Assembly: GCA_965221485.1 (NCBI GenBank)
Contig: OZ244893.1
Coordinates: 1,922,001 to 1,986,000, forward strand
Origin: JAJEBT01 sp965221485
GTDB taxonomy: Bacteria > Pseudomonadota > Alphaproteobacteria > MPNO01 > UBA830
Direction of reading: 5' to 3'
DNA length: 64,000 nt
The notes under the pieces are model-generated. The model had not been told where the DNA came from. It made no database searches and saw nothing but the letters and a program-made list of their open reading frames with translations. The translations under genes and the position numbers were made by a program. How positions within the stretch are numbered: position 1 is the stretch's first letter; the number at the start of each line of letters is the position of its first letter. Below are positions 43,870 through 52,860 of the stretch, piece by piece.

Positions 43870-45138
43870 ATGACCCGTCGGGATGATGCCGGAGGAGGGG
43901 CCACGACAACGCGGAACTTTTGGCGACTTCCGGTCTATGTCCTGTTTGTAGCCACCACGCTGCTCGTCATCGCCAACGGAACCCGCCAGAACTTCGGCCT
44001 GTTCCTTCTCCCGCTCAGTGCCGATCTTGGCTGGGGGCGCAGCGAGTTTTCGCTTGCCATCGCCGTACAGAACCTGGTCATGGGAGCGGCCGCACCTTTC
44101 GTCGCCGCACTGGGGGATCGTACAGGACCCATTCGGGTCATAGCGCTGTCAGCCGCCTGCTACGCCGTCGGTGTCTTGCTGATTTCGCTGTCTACGACAC
44201 CCGAGACCATGATCCTGTCGGCCGGATTTCTGGTTGGTCTCGGCTTGTCGGGCGTCGGTTTTACCCTGCCTCTCGGACTGGTAGGACGGGTTTCTTCAGA
44301 CCGCAACCGCAGTCTGTGGCTTGGCATTGTTACCGCCGGTGGCTCTGCAGGGCAATTCGCCTTTGCACCGATCAGCGCCGGGCTTATCAGCGGAGTGGGG
44401 TGGTCGAACGGCATCGTGGTTCTGTCGTTGATCATTGCGATTTGTGTTCCCCTGTCCCTGTCGATGCGGGCCGGCAGTGCTGCCACCCTCTCGAAACCGG
44501 ACAACCAGAGCCTGAGGGCTGCCCTTCAAGAGGCGAGCCGTCATCGTGGGTACTGGTTACTTGTTATCGGTTTCTATGTTTGCGGTTTCCACATCCAGTT
44601 CGTCGGTACTCATCTGCCCGGATTTATTGAAGATTCGGGGGCAAGTCCGTGGCTGGCTGCCTGGGCTATCGGCGCGATCGGCCTCTTCAATATTTTTGGA
44701 ACGATCGCTTCGGGCTGGATGGGAAGTCGCTGGCGCAAGAAGTCTCTTCTGGGTCTTCTCTATCTCGCCCGGGGTGTTTTGTTTCTCGTCTTCATCATGC
44801 TTCCGGTCAACGAAGTGACGGTTCTGGGCTTTGCTTCCATTTTTGGCCTTCTCTGGCTGTCTACGGTTCCGTTGACCATGGGTCTCATCGCCCAGATGTT
44901 CGGTCCTCGCTATATGACGACCCTGTTTGCGATCGTGCTTTTCAGTCACCAGCTCGGCAGTTTCTCGGGAATATATCTGGGAGGGCTGTCTTACGACATT
45001 TACGGGACCTATGAAGTGGCATGGTGGCTGTGCATCCTGCTCGGCGGCGTTGCGGCCCTGATTCACTGGAGCATCGACGATACCCCGGTCGCGCGTTGGA
45101 TGAGCGAACAGGATGCGCTCCGGGGCGCTGAGACCTGA
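43870..45138 (+). CDS. MFS transporter (OFA/monocarboxylate-type)
   Basis: This 422-residue carrier is predicted to have 12 transmembrane helices. The first helix is VYVLFVATTLLVIANG. The loop after helix 2-3 contains ALGDRTGPIRVIALSAA, an MFS motif A variant, and QNFGLFLLPLSADLGWGRSEF is typical of the OFA/monocarboxylate-porter-like branch. It follows the Rieske and VOC genes in the same direction, with about 116 bases of spacing. It may import the aromatic acid that those enzymes use. No periplasmic domain is present. Confidence 0.9.
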   Translation: MTRRDDAGGGATTTRNFWRLPVYVLFVATTLLVIANGTRQNFGLFLLPLSADLGWGRSEFSLAIAVQNLVMGAAAPFVAALGDRTGPIRVIALSAACYAVGVLLISLSTTPETMILSAGFLVGLGLSGVGFTLPLGLVGRVSSDRNRSLWLGIVTAGGSAGQFAFAPISAGLISGVGWSNGIVVLSLIIAICVPLSLSMRAGSAATLSKPDNQSLRAALQEASRHRGYWLLVIGFYVCGFHIQFVGTHLPGFIEDSGASPWLAAWAIGAIGLFNIFGTIASGWMGSRWRKKSLLGLLYLARGVLFLVFIMLPVNEVTVLGFASIFGLLWLSTVPLTMGLIAQMFGPRYMTTLFAIVLFSHQLGSFSGIYLGGLSYDIYGTYEVAWWLCILLGGVAALIHWSIDDTPVARWMSEQDALRGAET

Positions 45139-46115
45139 TGATGGAGATCTGTGCCAAAGATCCGCAGCCTGCAACCGCCCGATCTGCATGTCCGCCAGGG
45201 CACCAGGCAGAATCTTCGCTTCCTGGTCCGGCATCGGTCGTGCAGGCATGTTTCGCCCAGGCGCCGGCTTCGTTCGAAGGGGGTTTGTGCCTCCAGGCCT
45301 GCTTCCTGCCAAAGGCAAGATCCGAAAGAACTTCTGTGCGGCAGCATCCATGTCTCGATCAAGGCCCGGTAACGGCTTCCGACGGATTTTTTTCAACTCT
45401 GTTCAGACTCTGCTCCCGGACTTGTCCACAACCCTGTCCCAAAGAGTCAGAGCCGCCCCGTTTTGTGGCACCGCTCTAACCTTGCCTCAACCGTCTGCAG
45501 ACCCTGATCATGACTCCATTCCCACGACCTCCTCTTCGATCCCGTCAGGAGGCACGGCGCCCGGGTTTCCGTTCTCGTCAAGATCCTGCCTTCAGGTATA
45601 GTCGCCCGGACCGCAAACAGCGAAATGAAGATCCGGTTCCGGTGGCCGGCCTTCGCCCCTTTCGGTACGGGAAGAGTTATCCACACAAATGTGGATGAAA
45701 GCTGTGAATAAATTCCGACGGTTTTCGACAAGGGAGGACCATCCGGTGCGGTACTTCACTTCGGAGTTTGATCCGGGGGTGGATTGCCTTCGTGAAGCAG
45801 GATCGAAATGCCGCGATCAGGCCTTTTCACGCCAACGTCGCCCGTGAGGCGATCAGATCAGATGGTCGGTGATCCGGACCGCCCCTCCCGGAGACCGGAC
45901 AGATCCTGGGGGACTTCGAGCAGGCCTCCACCTCCTGGAAATGCAAACTGCCAAGCGTTGGTGTGACCGGAGTCCGCGCGGATTAGCGAGCAAACAGCCA
46001 CACTCACAGAAGCCTCCCCTGGAACCGCGTTTGCCATCAAGGCAGCGCCACATTAGGGTTGTCGGCGCAGAGATTCGTTGGAAAAGCGGATCTGATCACA
46101 ATTTTGGAGCGTTTG
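45139..46115. other. Intergenic, 977 bases, with a DnaA-box-like cluster
   Basis: The longest non-coding stretch in the window. It contains no recognised gene, a run of seven T at about 45387-45393, a TTGTCCACA at 45422-45430 (one mismatch to a DnaA box) and the regular triple cluster annotated separately at 45677-45711. The promoter of the betaine-type ABC operon should lie near its right end. Confidence 0.5.
45677..45711. promoter_or_regulatory. Three DnaA-box-like 9-mers at 13-base steps
   Basis: TTATCCACA at 45677-45685 is an exact match to the strong DnaA box. TGTGGATGA at 45690-45698 is a reverse-strand box with one mismatch. TGTGAATAA at 45703-45711 is the reverse-strand TTATTCACA and fits TTATNCACA. 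The starts are exactly 13 bases apart. The first two also make an inverted repeat (ATCCACA, four bases, TGTGGAT), so a different dimeric regulator is an alternative. Replication origin, DnaA titration or DnaA-controlled promoter are all possible. Confidence 0.5.
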
Positions 46116-47114
46116 ATGCTGAAATCAATCCAAGTCAGCGGTGTGGCAACAGCCGTCGCATTGACACTCGGTGTTGCCGGGACAGCCGGGGCGGCTTGTG
46201 GCAAGGTCACCATTGCCGAAATGAACTGGGCCTCGGCCGGTGTTGCCGCCCACGTGCAGCATATGATCCTTGCCAAGGGTTATGGATGCCAGTCCGAACT
46301 GGTACCCGGCGACACGGTCCCGACAGTCACCTCCATGACGGAAAAGACAGAGCCCGACATCGCACCTGAAATCTGGCTCAATTCCGCACGCGAGCCGATC
46401 GAGAAGGCCGTCGCAGAAGGTCGCTTGCAGATCGTTTCCGAAATTCTCTCGGACGGTGGAGAGGAAGGCTGGTGGGTACCATCCTATCTTGTGGAAAAAA
46501 ACCCGGAACTGAACACCCTGTCGGCCGTTCTGAAACGCCCCGACCTGTTTCCGGACAAGGAAGAACCCGGCAAGGGCCGGTTCTATACGTGCCCTCCTGG
46601 CTGGGCCTGCCAGATCGTGAACAGCAATCTGTTCAAGGCCTATGGTGTAGACAAGGCCGGTTTCACCCTGTTCAACCCTGGCTCAGGCGAGGGCCTCGCG
46701 GGGGCCATTGCGAAAGCCTATGAGCGGCAGGAGCCCATTTTCGCCTATTATTGGGCGCCAACGGCGCTTCTCGGAAAATACCCGATGGTAAAGCTCGGCG
46801 GTATGGAGCACGACCCCAAGTCATGGTCCTGCATGGTACAAAAGGACTGCGCCAAACCCGAACCCAACATGTATCCCAAGAGCGTCGTGTATACCGTCAT
46901 TACATCGAAATTTGCACAAGCGTCACCGGAAGCCACCGAGTTTCTGAAAAAGTTCTCTTGGTCGAACAAGGTTCTCCAGACGTTGCTGGCATGGAAGGAC
47001 GACAAGCAGGCCACCTCGGAGGAGACGGCTGAACATTTCCTGAAAAACAATCCGGACATCTGGAAAGCATGGGTTCCTGCAGACGTGGCTGCCAAAATCC
47101 AAAACCAGATCTGA
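46116..47114 (+). CDS. Glycine betaine/proline-type ABC transporter substrate-binding protein
   Basis: This 332-residue periplasmic binding protein is of the OpuAC/ProX family. Its signal peptide runs about MLKSIQVSGVATAVALTLGV to the AGA-AC junction near residue 27. The mature part opens KVTIAEMNWASAGVAAHVQ, typical of this family. Tryptophans that can form a quaternary-ammonium cage occur in PEIWLNSA, EEGWWVPSY and AYYWAPTALLGK. The start at 46116 gives the signal peptide. It is the first gene of a three-gene SBP-permease-ATPase operon. It could bind glycine betaine, choline or dimethyl-arginine-like compounds. Which one is not resolved. Confidence 0.9.
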   Translation: MLKSIQVSGVATAVALTLGVAGTAGAACGKVTIAEMNWASAGVAAHVQHMILAKGYGCQSELVPGDTVPTVTSMTEKTEPDIAPEIWLNSAREPIEKAVAEGRLQIVSEILSDGGEEGWWVPSYLVEKNPELNTLSAVLKRPDLFPDKEEPGKGRFYTCPPGWACQIVNSNLFKAYGVDKAGFTLFNPGSGEGLAGAIAKAYERQEPIFAYYWAPTALLGKYPMVKLGGMEHDPKSWSCMVQKDCAKPEPNMYPKSVVYTVITSKFAQASPEATEFLKKFSWSNKVLQTLLAWKDDKQATSEETAEHFLKNNPDIWKAWVPADVAAKIQNQI

Positions 47115-47146
47115 ATCTGTAACATCCGCCGGCCGGACCAGAAATA

Positions 47147-48022
47147 ATGGAAAAGTGGTTTCGGGAATTTCCGACTCTCGACATCGATTCACTTCGCTCA
47201 CTCAAGAAATCGATAGACTCAGGATATCGGGAATTTTCGAGGAACTATGGTGACTCGATTGAGGCCCTGTTCGATCCCCTGCTCTATTTTCTGGTCTGGT
47301 TCGAGCGGTTGCTGATCAACTCACCATGGTGGCTTATCATTGTCGTGATTGGTGGGCTGAGCTGGTTTGCGAGCCGTAATTGGCGGCTGACCGCGCTCGT
47401 TACCGTCGCATTCCTCGTCATCGGTTACTTCGGGATGTGGAACGACACGATGCGCACTCTGGCCATCATTCTCGTCTCCACGCTTATCGCGATAGCAATT
47501 GGAATCCCGCTCGGCATTCTCATGTCCCGATCGGACCGGGTGCAGGCGATCATGACCCCGATTCTCGACGTCATGCAGACAATGCCGATTTTTGTCTATC
47601 TCATTCCGGTCGTAATGCTGTTCGGCCTGGGCAAAATTCCAGGGCTGATTGCTGTTGTTGTTTATGCCGTGCCACCTGTCATCCGCCTTACCAACCTCGG
47701 AATTCGTCTTGTAGACAAGCAGATTCTTGAAGCTGCCGACGCATTTGGAGCGAGCTTCTTTCCAAAACTGATCGGAGTCCAGCTGCCCCTTGCACTTCCC
47801 AACATCATGGCAGGAGTCAATCAGACCATAATGATGGCACTTTCCATGGTTGTGATTGCGTCCATGATCGGGGTCAAGGGTCTGGGTCAACCCGTGCTGC
47901 AGGCCGTGACCAACCAGTACTTTGCGCAGGGGCTGTTCAATGGCGCCGCCATCGTCGCGCTGGCGGTCATCTTCGACAGGATTACCCAAAGCTATGGCAG
48001 ACGCAGAGAAGTCGAACACTAG
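47147..48022 (+). CDS. Glycine betaine/proline-type ABC transporter permease (ProW-like)
   Basis: This 291-residue inner-membrane permease has an N-terminal soluble stretch, then helices such as WWLIIVVIGGLSWFASRNW and LTALVTVAFLVIGYFGMW. The binding-protein-dependent transport domain has IAIGIPLGILMSRSDRVQ and MQTMPIFVYLIPVVMLFGLG. The EAA loop contacting the ATPase is visible as EAADAFGASFFPKLIGVQLP. The gene lies 32 bases after the binding-protein gene and ends one base before the start of the ATPase gene. Confidence 0.93.
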   Translation: MEKWFREFPTLDIDSLRSLKKSIDSGYREFSRNYGDSIEALFDPLLYFLVWFERLLINSPWWLIIVVIGGLSWFASRNWRLTALVTVAFLVIGYFGMWNDTMRTLAIILVSTLIAIAIGIPLGILMSRSDRVQAIMTPILDVMQTMPIFVYLIPVVMLFGLGKIPGLIAVVVYAVPPVIRLTNLGIRLVDKQILEAADAFGASFFPKLIGVQLPLALPNIMAGVNQTIMMALSMVVIASMIGVKGLGQPVLQAVTNQYFAQGLFNGAAIVALAVIFDRITQSYGRRREVEH

Positions 48023-48023
48023 G

Positions 48024-49070
48024 ATGTCGGAAGATCCCGGTCCCGTTATTGAAATCGCAGCTCTTTACAAGATTTTCGGAAATCGGGCCAACGAGCTCAT
48101 CTCCCTCGTCGACGACGGTATAGGAAAATCAGAACTGTTGTCCGAGCATGATCACGTTCTCGGCCTCAGGGACATCAACATGAGTATTGAAGGGCACAGC
48201 TTTCAGGTCATCATGGGCCTGAGCGGCTCCGGCAAATCGACGTTGATCCGCCATATCAACCGATTGATCGAACCAACTGCCGGATCCATTCTGGTTGATC
48301 AGGACGATGTGCTGAATTTCGGGCGGAAAGAACTGCAGGAGTTCCGGAGACACAAGGTCAGCATGGTATTCCAGAGATTCGCTCTGTTTCCTCACAAGTC
48401 GATCATGGACAATGTGGGTTACGGACTCGCCATGCAGGGGGTTCCGCGCGAGGAACGGACAAGCCAGTCGGCACGCTGGATCGAACGGGTTGGCCTTGAA
48501 GGTTACGAAGATTCCTTGCCCGGACAGTTGTCCGGAGGCATGCAGCAACGGGTCGGCCTCGCCAGAGCTCTTGCGACCGACGCAGAGATTTTACTTATGG
48601 ATGAGCCTTTCAGCGCCCTTGATCCGCTCATCCGCACCGATATGCGAACTCTCTTGCTGGAACTCCAGAGGGAACTGCGAAAGACGATTGTATTTGTTAC
48701 CCACGATCTGGAAGAAGCCATCGAGCTCGGCGATCAGATCGCCATTCTTCGGGACGGCGAGATTGTACAGAACGCGACTGCCGAAGAGGTTGTGCTGGAA
48801 CCGGCCGACGACTACATATCCGAGTTCACGCGGAACATTAACCGCGGACGGGTGCTCTCGGTTGAGTCGATCATGGAAGGCGTCGACGAAGACCTGTCCG
48901 AGGAACTGACAATTTCTGGTGACACGCTGCTGGAAGATGCACTCGCGTTGCTACCCGCGGCTTCTCTGGACCGGGCACCCGTGGTTGATCAGACCGGACG
49001 CATCATCGGTTCCATTTCTCTCGCCGGAATCAGCTCTGCCCTCGCCAACGGGCGCAGCCCCTCTATCTGA
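48024..49070 (+). CDS. Glycine betaine/proline-type ABC transporter ATP-binding protein (ProV-like)
   Basis: This 348-residue ABC ATPase has Walker A in GLSGSGKSTLIRH, the Q-loop in VSMVFQRFALFPH, the signature LSGGMQQRVGLARAL, Walker B LLMDEPFSALDP and the switch His in VFVTHDLEEAI. After the nucleotide-binding domain comes a CBS-like tail (LLEDALALLPAASLDRAPVV, then DQTGRIIGSISLAGI), which in OpuA/ProV-type transporters senses ionic strength. ATG 48024 is preferred. ATG 47994 inside the permease gene would add ten residues. With the two upstream genes it forms a complete importer. Confidence 0.94.
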   Translation: MSEDPGPVIEIAALYKIFGNRANELISLVDDGIGKSELLSEHDHVLGLRDINMSIEGHSFQVIMGLSGSGKSTLIRHINRLIEPTAGSILVDQDDVLNFGRKELQEFRRHKVSMVFQRFALFPHKSIMDNVGYGLAMQGVPREERTSQSARWIERVGLEGYEDSLPGQLSGGMQQRVGLARALATDAEILLMDEPFSALDPLIRTDMRTLLLELQRELRKTIVFVTHDLEEAIELGDQIAILRDGEIVQNATAEEVVLEPADDYISEFTRNINRGRVLSVESIMEGVDEDLSEELTISGDTLLEDALALLPAASLDRAPVVDQTGRIIGSISLAGISSALANGRSPSI

Positions 49071-49085
49071 ACCGGCCTCCAGCAC

Positions 49086-50312
49086 GTGCCGTCAGATCCA
49101 TCCCTGATCGACGGGCGGTACGCCTGGTTCCGTCTCTCCGTCTCATTGCTCCTGGGAACAATCGGCAGTGTCGGTTTCTGGGCCGTAATCGTGGTCTTGC
49201 CCGATGTCCAGAAAGAGTTCGACGTAACGCGCGCTGATGCATCGGTACCTTACACGGTGGCCATGATCAGCTTTGCACTCGGAAACGCGATTATTGGCCG
49301 CCTTGTCGACAGGATCGGTATCGTCGGTCCGCTGATCATAACTTCAGTGGTCCTCGGAATCGGCTTTATCGCGAGTGCTCAGGTGGACAGTCTCTGGTTA
49401 TTCGCAGCGATCCACGGGGTTCTGATCGGAATGGGGACTGCCTGCACCTTTGGGCCCCTCATCGCCGACCTGTCCCACTGGTTCCGCGTCCGCCGCGGTA
49501 TCGCAGTGGCGCTGACGGCTTGTGGCAATTATCTTGGTGGCGCGGTCTGGCCTCTGACGATCAGACTGATCATCGATCATGGCGACTGGCGCACGGCCTA
49601 TGTCGTGATTGGCATCGTGTGTATCGTCGTCATGACGCCGCTTGCCTTCCTGCTCAGGCGACCGCCTCCGATCGGAGGCCACGGCATCGGCGGCACTGCC
49701 GACGCCGGACCAAAACCGATTGCCCTGTCGCAGAAAAATCTTCTCATCCTCTTGTCTGTCGCGGGCGTAGGCTGTTGCGTAGCCATGTCAATGCCGCAGG
49801 TTCATATCGTCGCCTATTGCGGTGATCTTGGTTACGATGTGGCCCGTGGAGCAGAAATGCTTTCGCTTATGCTTGCCGCCGGAGCTGTGAGCCGGGTTGT
49901 CACCGGCCTTCTCGCCGATCGGATCGGTGGTGTGCGAACGCTGCTCCTGAGTTCAATCCTGCAAACAATCGGGCTGTCGCTGTTCCTGCCGTTCAACGGG
50001 CTGACGTCGCTCTACATCGTTTCGCTTGTATTCGGACTCTCCCAGGGGGGGATCGTACCCAGCTACGCCATTATTGCCCGGGAATACATGCCGGCGCGCA
50101 TTGCAGGGCGACGTGTCGGGTTCCTGATCATGGCAACAGTCATGGGAATGGCACTGGGCGGCTGGCTTTCAGGCTGGATATATGATCTGACCGCCTCCTA
50201 TCAGGCGGCCTTTCTCAATGGAATCGCCTGGAATGTCCTGAACGCCGGGATTGTACTTCTGATCCTCATGCGCACTTTGAAATTAACACCGGCAGGGGTC
50301 CGGCCGGCTTGA
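49086..50312 (+). CDS. MFS transporter (OFA/monocarboxylate-type)
   Basis: This 408-residue protein is a predicted 12-helix major facilitator beginning at a GTG 15 bases after the ABC ATPase gene. Helix 1 is in LSVSLLLGTIGSVGFWAVIVVLP (cut here for reading). The loop 2-3 motif is NAIIGRLVDRIGIVGPLIIT, and the duplicated loop 8-9 has RVVTGLLADRIGGVRTLLLS. The segment LSHWFRVRRGIAVALTACGN resembles the OFA/monocarboxylate branch. It ends 11 bases before the left end of the IS630 element, which therefore inserted just downstream of the gene and did not disrupt it. The cargo is unknown. The place at the end of the betaine-type operon hints at a related small molecule. Confidence 0.88.
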   Translation: MPSDPSLIDGRYAWFRLSVSLLLGTIGSVGFWAVIVVLPDVQKEFDVTRADASVPYTVAMISFALGNAIIGRLVDRIGIVGPLIITSVVLGIGFIASAQVDSLWLFAAIHGVLIGMGTACTFGPLIADLSHWFRVRRGIAVALTACGNYLGGAVWPLTIRLIIDHGDWRTAYVVIGIVCIVVMTPLAFLLRRPPPIGGHGIGGTADAGPKPIALSQKNLLILLSVAGVGCCVAMSMPQVHIVAYCGDLGYDVARGAEMLSLMLAAGAVSRVVTGLLADRIGGVRTLLLSSILQTIGLSLFLPFNGLTSLYIVSLVFGLSQGGIVPSYAIIAREYMPARIAGRRVGFLIMATVMGMALGGWLSGWIYDLTASYQAAFLNGIAWNVLNAGIVLLILMRTLKLTPAGVRPA

Positions 50313-50320
50313 ATCGCACT

Positions 50321-51403
50321 CTAGTGGATTGATTCCAACTTTTGAAACCCGCGATTTCTTGCAGCGATGATATCTTTCGGGTCTGCGGTCCAGACGAAGG
50401 GTTTGTTTTCGGTGGCGTTGTGTTCGTCGATGAAGTTTTGGATGGCGTCGCGGAGTTCGCCGACGGAGCGAAAGACGCCATGTTTGAGGCGTCGCCGCGT
50501 GAGCTTGGCGAAGAAGCCTTCCACCGCATTGAGCCACGAACAGGATGTTGGCGTGAAGTGGAAGGTCCAGCGCGGATGTTTTTCGAGCCAGGCCCGGACC
50601 GCCTTGTGTTTGTGGGTGGCATAGTTGTCGAGGATGGCATGGATTGGCTTGCCGGCTTCCACCGTGCGATCGATGCGATTGAGAAAGGTAATGAACTCTT
50701 CGTGCCGGTGTCGGGAGCTGTGCTGGGAAATCACCGTTCCGTCGAGGACATTGAGGGCGGCGAACAGGGTTGTTGTGCCATGACGCTTGTAATCATGGGT
50801 CATGGTGGCACAGCGGCCTTTCTTCATCGGCAGGCCGGGCTGGGTCCGGTCGAGGGCCTGAATTTGCGACTTCTCGTCGATCGACAGCACTGCCGCATGC
50901 GCCGGCGGGGCGACATAGAGCCCGACGATGTCCGTCAGCTTCTCGACGAACGCCGGATCACGCGACAGTTTGAACTGACGCCAGCGATGCGGCGTCAGGC
51001 CGTGCGCCTGCCAGATCGCGTGAACCGTCGAAGCTGCCACCCCAACCCGCTGCGCCATCGCCCGCAGCGTCCAGTGTGTCGCCTCATGCGGCGGCGGCGT
51101 TTGTGTCAGACGCACAATCTCGGCAATCCGCTCCGGCGACAGCGGCGGCTTGCCCGGCGGACGCGTCTTGTCCCGCAAAAGCCCGTCAACACCCTCCTCC
51201 ATGAACCGCTCCTGCCAGCGCCACACGCAAACCTTCGACTTCCCGCTCGCAGACATGATGGCATGGGTGCCCTTGCCATCCGCGCTCAAAAGGATGATCC
51301 GTGCCCGCCACACATGCTTCTGCGCGCTCTTCGGATCCCGGACAATCGCCTCCAGACGCCGACGGTCCTTGGGCCCCACGGTGAAGGAAACACCCGTGCG
51401 CAT
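50321..51403 (-). CDS. IS630-family DDE transposase
   Basis: This 360-residue transposase looks intact. The N-terminal half carries two helix-turn-helix segments (THAIMSASGKSKVCVWRWQE and LRAMAQRVGVAASTVHAIWQ). The catalytic domain has D176 in LSIDEKSQIQALDR, D259 in HAILDNYATHKHKAV and E295 in WLNAVEGFFAKLTRR, with the 36-residue D-E spacing of the family. The frame runs through the left terminal repeat. Its TAG stop consists of the duplicated target TA and one flanking base (50321-50323), so the end of the protein depends on the insertion site. Function and mobility are probably retained. Confidence 0.95.
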   Translation of the reverse strand: MRTGVSFTVGPKDRRRLEAIVRDPKSAQKHVWRARIILLSADGKGTHAIMSASGKSKVCVWRWQERFMEEGVDGLLRDKTRPPGKPPLSPERIAEIVRLTQTPPPHEATHWTLRAMAQRVGVAASTVHAIWQAHGLTPHRWRQFKLSRDPAFVEKLTDIVGLYVAPPAHAAVLSIDEKSQIQALDRTQPGLPMKKGRCATMTHDYKRHGTTTLFAALNVLDGTVISQHSSRHRHEEFITFLNRIDRTVEAGKPIHAILDNYATHKHKAVRAWLEKHPRWTFHFTPTSCSWLNAVEGFFAKLTRRRLKHGVFRSVGELRDAIQNFIDEHNATENKPFVWTADPKDIIAARNRGFQKLESIH

Positions 51404-51471
51404 AGCTCAGCCCCCCTCTATAATCCCTCAACGATATCCAATAACGGAATCACCTGAATAAATCAATCCAC
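50324..51471 (-). mobile_element. Complete IS630-family insertion sequence, 1148 bases
   Basis: The element is bounded by 11-base perfect terminal inverted repeats: GTGGATTGATT at 50324-50334 and AATCAATCCAC at 51461-51471. Each is flanked by a TA dinucleotide (50322-50323 and 51472-51473), the target duplication expected for IS630/Tc1-mariner elements. Rejoining the flanks gives CTAG, a site known to be favoured by IS630. One intact transposase gene fills it on the minus strand. No second copy was seen in the window. Confidence 0.93.
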
Positions 51472-51521
51472 TAGTTCGAAGACCTGAACCGACCTGCAAC
51501 CCAACGAAAGGAATACAAGAG

Positions 51522-51953
51522 ATGACGGAAACAACAGCGTTTTTGAGGTTAACGCATGAGGGAGCCCTGAAGGCTCTTCAGGCAGCCGTAGAGGAAGCAC
51601 GCGCAATGGAGCAACCCCAATGCATTTCCATTGTCGACAGTGGCGGCCACCTGGTCGCATTTGTAAGAATGGATGGCGCTTTCCACATGTCGCTTGAGAC
51701 GTCGCTTCGCAAGGCCCGCACAGCCGCCTGCTACGGGATTCCCACCGGTGGAATTGCTGAAGGTATCGACATGAAACTTGCCGTCGGTACAGATGGGCAG
51801 CGGATCAACCTGCCTGGCGGCCTCCCCATTATTGTCGACGGACACTGCATCGGCGGTATCGGTGTCGGATCGGGTTCGGGTGAACAGGATCGCCAGGTCG
51901 CAGCTGCCGGCATCGCCAGCATCCCGGGAGCACAAGCGTTCGTGACAACATAG
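51522..51953 (+). CDS. HbpS/GlcG-family haem-binding-like protein
   Basis: This 143-residue single-domain protein is of the GlcG/HbpS family, with the family features AMEQPQCISIVDSGGHLVAFVRMDGA (shown only in part by VDSGGHLVAF), TSLRKARTAACYGIPTGG, LPGGLPIIVDGHCIGGIGVG and GSGEQDRQVAAAG. Members bind haem or small ligands, or act in glycolate and degradation operons. AAGGA precedes the ATG by about eleven bases. It lies just right of the IS630 element, on the plus strand, without other genes in its unit. GlcG genes usually sit near glycolate oxidase genes. Here glcEF are 30 kb away. Confidence 0.88.
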   Translation: MTETTAFLRLTHEGALKALQAAVEEARAMEQPQCISIVDSGGHLVAFVRMDGAFHMSLETSLRKARTAACYGIPTGGIAEGIDMKLAVGTDGQRINLPGGLPIIVDGHCIGGIGVGSGSGEQDRQVAAAGIASIPGAQAFVTT

Positions 51954-52860
51954 CGATCCACCCTTCCCAGATGGATCAGAACCGGAATTCGTTGGGATCG
52001 CTGTCTTTGCCAGCGAGATGGCGCATCAGGTTCGGGACAAGACACCAGCATTTCGCGGAATCAGTTCGCCTGAGTGACAGTGATCACTCTTCGTTGACAA
52101 GTCTTGCATGACTGACACGACGTACCGTCACCCTGGAATGTTTCTGGATCGGCGCCTGCCATTGACTGACGGCCAAGGATATTCATGACGAGAAAGAAAC
52201 TGCGCTGGATTGCACCTTGACGAGAGGTGGTCTTGATGGTCGCGTCTCTGAATTCGACGTGCTCCCCGGTCCGGACAACAGCAGCCGCTGAGAAACCCGC
52301 AAGCTGCCGTTTTCCCGCCACAGGCTGTTACCACGGACCTTGTCGGCTGAGATCTCCGGAACAACAGCCAGCGTCCCGCTGAAACCGGGATACCGTCGCA
52401 CTGATCCTGTCGAACTGCAAATCTTCCGCTTCCCGTCCTCCCGATACCAGGCAAAGACCACTCGTTTCTTTTGGCACAATATATAGAATGTTTGATTTAA
52501 ATTGTTCATATATGTGGAGTTTCGGCGTCTCTCATGATAGGGGTTTTGTTGTGGGTCAAAGTTAGAAAAACAGACGAACTTCTATAACCGGGAAATCCCG
52601 GACTCCCTGACTTCAGCGCATTGGTTATGGAGGCTTTCATACACCGGAAATCGTGTGAATTTCCCTGATAATGTGAATTCCGGCATTGAAATCACACCCT
52701 CAATTGGTCTATTGTTGTGGTCAGGCTTGAAAAAGCTGTCCACGCGTATCTCAACAAGCAACTTGCAAGAACAGTGCTTCGGTCCGCGGGTTGTGGATGA
52801 ACGGAGGCCGCAAGGCTGTGGCCACCTGCCCATCGGCGACGTTTACGGGAACAAGTGATT
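51954..52860. other. Intergenic, 907 bases, with an AT-rich segment and a possible broken gene
   Basis: Much of 52061-52509 may be a decayed minus-strand gene, annotated separately. The segment 52465-52520 is markedly AT-rich (includes TATATAGAATG and ATTTAAATT), unlike the rest of the window, and could be a promoter region for the minus strand. From 52521 to 52860 nothing was recognised. Confidence 0.4.
52061..52509 (-). pseudogene. Possible frameshifted hypothetical gene
   Basis: Two minus-strand frames look coding and abut. The first starts at 52509 (MNNLNQTFYILCQKKRVVFA, then WYREDGKRKICSS) and stays sensible until about 52325. The second covers about 52321-52061 (GKRQLAGFSAAAVVRTGEHV, then IQRSFFLVMNILGRQS) and ends with a double-cysteine region CQSCKTC. 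One frameshift near 52325 would join them into roughly 150 residues. No family was recognised, and chance cannot be excluded. AT-rich DNA precedes the first start, as at a promoter. Confidence 0.25.

Noticed and set aside
45376..45395. Rho-independent terminator at the T-run near 45387
   Set aside because: No stable hairpin precedes the seven T, and the nearest gene ends about 250 bases earlier.
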